Positions 44,196-49,027 of a DNA stretch of 49,027 nucleotides are shown here, piece by piece; the stretch's first letter is position 1; each line of letters begins with the position of its first letter. The notes under the pieces are model-generated. The model searched no databases and was not told where the DNA came from. It was given only the letters and a program-made list of their open reading frames with translations. Source of the stretch: Acidobacteriota bacterium (GTDB lineage: Bacteria > Acidobacteriota > Terriglobia > UBA7540); contig JAMCXS010000006.1 in assembly GCA_023474345.1 (NCBI GenBank), forward strand, positions 1 to 49,027, written 5' to 3'. A program made the translations under genes and the position numbers.

Positions 44196-45170
44196 CTAAG
44201 AATTCTTACGAACATTTTCGGATGCACGGGTCTGGTCGAAGGCTTCGTAAGCGCGGATGATCCGCTGTACCAACTGATGCCGCACAACGTCGCGCTCGGT
44301 AAAATAGACAAAGGCGATTCCCAGAACCTTGTTAACTACCTCCACCGCTTCCATTAGACCGGAGCGCCGGCCCTCCGGCAGGTCCACCTGCGTGACATCA
44401 CCGGTTATGACTGCCTTAGAGTTAAAACCGAGCCGCGTGAGGAACATTTTCATCTGCTCGCTGGTCGTGTTTTGGGCTTCATCGAGTATCACAAACGCAT
44501 CGTTCAGCGTCCGACCGCGCATGAAAGCAATTGGCGCAATTTCGATTGTCCCTTTCTCAATAAGCCGCTCGGTGCGCTCGGGGTCCAGGACATCGTATAG
44601 CGCGTCGTACAGTGGGCGCAGATAGGGATCAACCTTTTCCTGCAATGTTCCCGGCAGGAAGCCCAGCCTTTCCCCAGCCTCCACGGCGGGACGCGCCAGG
44701 ATGATGCGGTTGACAGCGCGCGATAGCAGAGCATCAACAGCCATAGCCACGGCCAGGTAGGTTTTGCCCGTGCCCGAAGGTCCAATGCCAAACACCATGT
44801 CGTGGCGCTTGATAGCATCCACGTAAAGGCGCTGGTTCAGGCTTTTGGGTGCAATTGATTTCTTACCGAGAGTACGCGGACGGCCCGCTTCCGCTAAGCC
44901 CTTTAGTGTTACCGTAGGATCTTCAGCAACGATTCGCAGGAAAGCACGGACTTCGTTATCTTCGAAGTGTACGCCGCTATCGACGAGCTCGACATATTCC
45001 TCGATCAACCGTTGTGCTCTGGCGACGTTCAGTTCCCCACCCTCGATTTCCAAGGTCTGGTCTGCCAGGTGCGCGGAAACTTGCAGGCATTGTTCCAGCA
45101 ACTTGAGGTTAGCGTCGTAGCTCCCAAAAAGCTGTTCCAAGCCCTTTTCGACCTTAACACTTGCCTTCAT
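44196..45170 (-). CDS. phoH: PhoH-like ATPase
   Basis: The Walker A motif [11 protein letters not shown] and Walker [12 protein letters not shown] define the PhoH P-loop domain, and GDVTQVDLP is characteristic. The N-terminal region (about 1-110) has the KH-like segment common to YbeZ-type PhoH. Length of 324 residues is normal. YbeZ interacts with YbeY in rRNA processing, in line with the neighbouring genes. The ATG at 45170 opens [15 protein letters not shown]. Confidence 0.93.
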   Translation of the reverse strand: MKASVKVEKGLEQLFGSYDANLKLLEQCLQVSAHLADQTLEIEGGELNVARAQRLIEEYVELVDSGVHFEDNEVRAFLRIVAEDPTVTLKGLAEAGRPRTLGKKSIAPKSLNQRLYVDAIKRHDMVFGIGPSGTGKTYLAVAMAVDALLSRAVNRIILARPAVEAGERLGFLPGTLQEKVDPYLRPLYDALYDVLDPERTERLIEKGTIEIAPIAFMRGRTLNDAFVILDEAQNTTSEQMKMFLTRLGFNSKAVITGDVTQVDLPEGRRSGLMEAVEVVNKVLGIAFVYFTERDVVRHQLVQRIIRAYEAFDQTRASENVRKNS

Positions 45171-45438
45171 AAAATGGAGTTACAATACTCCTTCCCGTCC
45201 CTAATTAAATTGAGTAACGGCTGTGCGCCGATATTCGGCTGGATGATATCACAGTGGCGAAATGAGGTAACCCCTCTTTGTCTACGAAACCAGAATAGCG
45301 AAAAGGTAGTTACAAGTCAAACCCACCTTCACTCCGTCTCCCTGCGGGCGCCACTGCTCAGAGGACTACTTCAGCCACAACTATTTTTTTCGGGGCAACA
45401 ACGCTTCCGTTCCTGCCAACCCGGCCACCACTAGACAG

Positions 45439-46224
45439 CTACAAAAACTCCTCGCGTCGGTATTCCACTTTGACAAGGCAAAGCCCGCGTGCTGGAGCCG
45501 TGGGGCCAGCCCTGCCACGATCGCGAGCGTCGAGGATCGGAATGAGATCATCGGACGAAAGCTTTCCTTTCCCCACCTCGATGAGCGTCCCTACAATATT
45601 GCGCACCATATGATGTAAAAACCCGGTGCCACTGATCTCGTATATGAGCAGCGATAGACGCTTGTGCCGCACGAGACGCGATGTGGAAATTAGCCGGATG
45701 TTCGAAGCCTCCTGCTTCTCGTCATGACGTCCGGAGATGCCGTGGTCGGTCCCGGCAAAGGATGTGAAATCGTGTTCTCCTTCGAACAATCTTGCCGTTT
45801 TCGCCATTTGTTGGAAATTTAGCGCATAAGGATAGTGATGAACGAAGCGCCAAAGGAAAGGCGGACAAATGGGGCTTTGCAGGATGCGATACCGATACGT
45901 TTTCGAATGCGCATCATACCGTGCATGAAAAACGCTATGAACCTCCTGCACTCTCCTGATGCGGATAGACGGTGGAAGTGCATCGTTTAGGGCAATCATC
46001 AAGTTGTTACACGGGATGACGCATGTGGTCCGGAAATTTGCGACCTGACCCGCTGCGTGAACCCCGGCATCAGTGCGCCCGGATCCATAAAGCTTGACGG
46101 GTTCCTTCACAACCTTCGCAATATACTTTTCCAAAATCTCCTGAACCGTACTTACCCCGGGCTGACGTTGCCAGCCGTGGAAGTCGGTTCCATCATAAGC
46201 CACTACAAGGCCAATATTTCTCAT
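45439..46224 (-). CDS. truA: tRNA pseudouridine(38-40) synthase TruA
   Basis: The catalytic motif GSGRTDAGVHAAGQVANF contains the nucleophilic Asp. The start MRNIGLVVAYDGTDFHGWQ and the later FLHHMVRNIVGTLIEVGKGK are family hallmarks. The enzyme makes pseudouridine at positions 38-40 of the tRNA anticodon stem-loop. The frame is open back to 46371, but the first 49 residues there are not TruA-like, so the start near 46224 (or ATG at 46230) is preferred. Length is then 261 residues, as expected. Confidence 0.93.
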   Translation of the reverse strand: MRNIGLVVAYDGTDFHGWQRQPGVSTVQEILEKYIAKVVKEPVKLYGSGRTDAGVHAAGQVANFRTTCVIPCNNLMIALNDALPPSIRIRRVQEVHSVFHARYDAHSKTYRYRILQSPICPPFLWRFVHHYPYALNFQQMAKTARLFEGEHDFTSFAGTDHGISGRHDEKQEASNIRLISTSRLVRHKRLSLLIYEISGTGFLHHMVRNIVGTLIEVGKGKLSSDDLIPILDARDRGRAGPTAPARGLCLVKVEYRREEFL

Positions 46225-46624
46225 CGTCATCCAGCCATATTGTTCGATTATTTCGAAATTCGAACCCAAGTCACGGAAGTGACCTCCAAAATCCACGCCA
46301 CGCCGTGGCAGGAGCAGCCAGTCAATCGCATTGGCACGCACTATCAGTAGGAATCCCTTCACGGATTCCAATCGTAAGCGGCTGCTATAGACGTAGGTCG
46401 ACGCAATTTACCGATAGCACAGAGAACCTTCCCGTATAGTGCAAATTTACACGTCTGGTTACCGCTATCAGCGAGGATGAGCGCCCTGGACCCGACCATT
46501 TCTTACGTCCCGCAATTAGCTACTATCGCCTTTTCCCATGAAACCGAACAACTAAGAACTTCGTAAGTATTCTCGTTGGGCGTAAAATGACAAAGACTCT
46601 ATTGTGGAGGAAGAGAGCACCAAA
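46225..46624. other. Divergent intergenic region between truA and the TolC-family gene
   Basis: This 400-base stretch should contain both promoters. A TAAAAT at 46583-46588 is a plausible -10 for the TolC-family gene, but the -35 position (TTCGTA) is poor. The part next to truA remains open in the truA frame without family similarity. No RNA gene or repeat is seen. Confidence 0.45.
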
Positions 46625-48547
46625 ATGAAACGCAAAAAGCTGTATTGGTTCGCTGGGTTTGCGATCCTAGAAGTCTTGCTGTCAGCAGAGTTTTTGCCGG
46701 GACAGATCCATGCTCAGCAAGCCAGCTCCCAACAGCCAAAGCCTGCAACCCATGCTTTTAGTTACGAAGGCGGCACCTCCCTTTTCAAAGCCTATTCGTA
46801 TCCATACGTGCCGCCACCTTCTCTAACCAACTCACCACAAATCAACCAGTTGATTCAAAACAATAAGCTTGAGCTTTCGCTCGATAACGCGCTCGAACTC
46901 GCCCTTCAGAACAACCTGGACATCGCCGTAGCACGTTACGAGCTTCCCCTTGCCCGGCTTGACATTCTCCGAACGAAGAGTGGCGGCGCCGCGCGCGGCG
47001 TCCAGGGAGCAGTGATTTCGAATGCGTTGTTCACTGGTGCCATCGGCGTCGGTATCAGCAGCTTTTCAGGTGTCAGCGGCGTGTCAGCCGGCGGCTTTAC
47101 AGGTGGCGGCGTCATTAACACTGGTTTTGTCGGATGCTGCGACCCGGTAGCAGGTGTCAGCTTTGGATGGAATAACAACAAAACCCCTTTGAATTTCACT
47201 CAACTTGTCGGGATTCCTGTAGAAGGTAGCCATACTTCCCAGTACGCTACGTTTTTCGGACAGGGCCTTATGACGGGCACCAGTTATACAGTTGCGGTTA
47301 CCGGGCAACGTCAGTCCACGACCTCTCTTAACGCTTTGTTTAATCCCGCGATCCCTACCGGCCTGACAGTCGGATTAGACCAGCATCTGCTCAAGGGCTT
47401 TGGCTATCGCGCTAACGGCGTGTTTCTCCGGATAGCCAGAAATGACCTCCATGTGGCGGACACCGTTTTCCGGCAGCAAATCATCAACACCGTCGCGCAA
47501 GTGCTCAACGCCTATTACCTCTTGCTGGCAGACCGGGACCAGGTTCGTGTGGCGCAATCCGCCGTCGATTACTCTCAGAAGCTTGTGATCGATGACCAGA
47601 AACAAGTCCAGATTGGCACCCTTGCGCCTCTCGATGTGGTTCAAGCGGAATCTGAGCTTGCCACGGACCAACAAAACTTGATCGTGGCGCAAACGACTTA
47701 CCTACAGCAGCAAGAAGTCCTTAAAACCATGATCGCGAAAAAGGTCAGCCCAGAGCTTGCCAGCGTTGCCATCCACCCGACTGACACCCTGCCCGAACCC
47801 AAACCCGGTGATGTCCCTCCGCTTGATGAAGCCTTGAAGCTCGCACTTATCAACCGGCCTGAAATCCGGCAAGACGAATTGAATCTTCGCAATCAGTACT
47901 ACGTTATTCAGTCCAACCGTAACGGTCTACTCCCCAGCCTTGACGCCTTCGCGACCTACGCGGCTTCCGGGCTCTCCGGGCTTCAGGTTGTGCGCGGCCC
48001 AAGTGGAAGTCTTATTGAGACTATTCCTGGAGGGTTTGGTGACTCTCTCCGCGATGTATTTATCGGCAAGTATCCCAACTACTCTTTCGGCCTCACCTTG
48101 AGCATTCCTCTCCGCAACCGGGCTGAACAGGCAAACGCCGCGCAAGCTCTTGTCGAGGAACATGAGATGGAAACCGGGCTGCAGCGTGAAAAGAACCAGG
48201 TCGCGCAGGACGTCCGAAACGCGGAAATTGCTGTGACTCAGGCCAAAGCACAGATTGACGCCGCTATCAAAGCCAGGGTTTATGCGCATCAAGCCCTTAT
48301 TGCCGAGATCAAGAAGTTGCGGGAAGGGGTGTCAACCACACTGGATGTCATCCTCATGCAGCGGAATTTGGTGACGGCCGAGGGTAATGAGGCAAAGGCA
48401 CGGCAGACTTATGCGCAATCCCTAGTCCAGCTTGGCCAAGCCACGGGAACCATTTTGGATATGCACCACATTGTACTGGCTGACCCGCGGACCGGTCGCT
48501 ACGAGCGCCAGCCAAATATTCCTGGAACCCCGACAACAGGCAACTAA
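46625..48547 (+). CDS. TolC-family outer-membrane channel protein with a glycine-rich insertion
   Basis: An N-terminal signal sequence (about 6-30) precedes two OEP repeats. The first begins with LSLDNALELALQNNLDIAVARYEL, and the second with LDEALKLALINRPEIRQDELNL and PSLDAFATYA. The C-terminal helices are rich in Gln and Ala (QAKAQIDAAIKARVYAHQAL). This is the outer-membrane channel of tripartite efflux or type I export. Between about 115 and 180 there is a Gly/Ser-rich insertion ending in VGCCDPVAG with a vicinal cysteine pair, absent from classical TolC. No membrane-fusion or pump gene is next to it. The ATG at 46625 is preferred over a GTG at 46604 that overlaps the GGAGG. Confidence 0.88.
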   Translation: MKRKKLYWFAGFAILEVLLSAEFLPGQIHAQQASSQQPKPATHAFSYEGGTSLFKAYSYPYVPPPSLTNSPQINQLIQNNKLELSLDNALELALQNNLDIAVARYELPLARLDILRTKSGGAARGVQGAVISNALFTGAIGVGISSFSGVSGVSAGGFTGGGVINTGFVGCCDPVAGVSFGWNNNKTPLNFTQLVGIPVEGSHTSQYATFFGQGLMTGTSYTVAVTGQRQSTTSLNALFNPAIPTGLTVGLDQHLLKGFGYRANGVFLRIARNDLHVADTVFRQQIINTVAQVLNAYYLLLADRDQVRVAQSAVDYSQKLVIDDQKQVQIGTLAPLDVVQAESELATDQQNLIVAQTTYLQQQEVLKTMIAKKVSPELASVAIHPTDTLPEPKPGDVPPLDEALKLALINRPEIRQDELNLRNQYYVIQSNRNGLLPSLDAFATYAASGLSGLQVVRGPSGSLIETIPGGFGDSLRDVFIGKYPNYSFGLTLSIPLRNRAEQANAAQALVEEHEMETGLQREKNQVAQDVRNAEIAVTQAKAQIDAAIKARVYAHQALIAEIKKLREGVSTTLDVILMQRNLVTAEGNEAKARQTYAQSLVQLGQATGTILDMHHIVLADPRTGRYERQPNIPGTPTTGN

Positions 48548-48657
48548 CGGCCCGACGGTCTGTGTAGGTGAGGCTGGCAACTGTCGGGCGGAACGTCGTA
48601 CCAACCGAGTGCTGGAACCGAGCACACGAGCCGGACTTCTGTGTGTTTGCCCGTCGA

Positions 48658-48702
48658 CACCCCTGGGCGATGGACAAACACCAGGGGTGGTAGAAGTTTT
48701 TC
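48658..48702 (+). terminator. Rho-independent terminator downstream of the TolC-family gene
   Basis: CACCCCTGG (48658-48666) and CCAGGGGTG (48681-48689) form a perfect nine-base stem with a 14-base loop. A T-rich tail (AGTTTTTCT) follows a few bases later. It lies about 110 bases after the stop codon. Confidence 0.65.
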
Positions 48703-48836
48703 TCGTCGTAACCCTTGGCAGTGCGCTGCAACGTATGTAATTTCGACGCGTACGATGAGCATGTTCACAGGGTACAAGGAGTGCAATGAAGCGACGCTCC
48801 AAAGTGCTTCCAATTATCTAGTGTAGTGTCCATGAA

Positions 48837-49027
48837 TTAACTGGGCAATGCTTTTCGCCTCTTTCGACTGCGCGGCAGAGCACAACCGGGTTGAATCAGT
48901 CCCAAAGTCTGGCGGCAGCGCGAGAGTTTTTGCTTGATCGATTCTACGGTGGCCGTCCAGACAAAGGGTTTGGGATGCTCATTCCATACGGCCAGGAATT
49001 CCGTGATCGCCTTCTCCAGGTCCTCCA
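48837..49027 (-). mobile_element. IS630-family transposase, C-terminal fragment cut by the window edge
   Basis: The minus-strand frame entering from the right edge reads EDLEKAITEFLAVWNEHPKP, then FVWTATVESIKQKLSRCRQT, and stops with TAA at 48837-48839 after a basic tail (RSRKRRKALPS). The W-N-x-x-P-x-P-F-x-W-T motif is typical of the C-terminus of IS630 transposases. The sequence TAGTGTAGTGTCC at 48819-48831 just outside the gene looks like an element end next to a TA dinucleotide, but the other end is not in the window. The orientation is the same as that of the left-edge fragment. Confidence 0.7.

Noticed and set aside
1-49027. The window as a 49-kb composite transposon
   Set aside because: The interior is mostly core housekeeping genes (ileS, lspA, era, ybeY, truA, tRNA-Ala), and the edge fragments are more simply explained as contig breaks.

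Overview
The window looks like a chromosomal contig from an Acidobacteriota-type bacterium. The evidence is the combination of an Oar-like TonB-dependent receptor with an N-terminal carboxypeptidase-regulatory domain, a DUF2911 lipoprotein-like protein, an HpnI/ceramide-glucosyltransferase-like GT, TPR-bearing O-mannosyltransferase-like membrane proteins, and NtrYX and PilSR sigma-54 systems beside pilB-pilT-pilC. No rRNA is present. Both edges run into IS630-family transposase genes in the same orientation (N-terminus at the left edge, C-terminus at the right edge), which is what assembly breaks at repeated insertion sequences look like.

Layout. 0.4-4.3 kb: a three-PAS hybrid histidine kinase followed by a REC-PP2C (RsbU-type) phosphatase. 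4.5-6.2 kb: an alpha/beta hydrolase and a degenerate CPBP-family membrane protein. 6.4-12.2 kb: outer-membrane receptor, GT39 transferase and convergent HpnI-like GT. 12.5-17.6 kb: DUF2911 protein, RluD-type pseudouridine synthase, lspA and ileS, all on the minus strand. 17.8-22.3 kb: S41 processing protease, a zinc-ribbon protein, tRNA-Ala(CGC) directly downstream of an AlaX-type Ala-tRNA editing hydrolase, and a HAD phosphatase. 22.3-27.7 kb: a minus-strand cluster with ABC transporter, TPR protein, a TPR/O-mannosyltransferase gene broken by two frameshifts, and lolA. 27.9-36.6 kb: a type IV pilus block (pilA, an intact TPR/O-mannosyltransferase paralogue, pilR, pilS, remnants of pilC and pilT, pilB). 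36.9-41.4 kb: an endonuclease III relative and ntrY-ntrX. 41.5-46.2 kb: the conserved truA / phoH-ybeY-CBS protein-era set. 46.6-48.5 kb: a TolC-family outer-membrane protein with a terminator.

The most striking part is the pilus block. pilT survives only as a frameshifted first ~95 codons, fused by a deletion to the last ~170 codons of pilC, which also carries an in-frame amber codon. pilB is full length, but the Walker A threonine is replaced by alanine. In contrast pilA, pilR and pilS look intact, and pilA has a candidate sigma-54 promoter with exact GG-N10-GC spacing. This suggests a pilus locus that has lost, or exported to another locus, its motor and platform functions while keeping its regulated pilin.

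Nothing in the window resembles CRISPR, a prophage, a restriction or toxin-antitoxin system, or a secondary-metabolite cluster. Most start codons were chosen by eye from ribosome-binding sites and family lengths, and no database search was possible.
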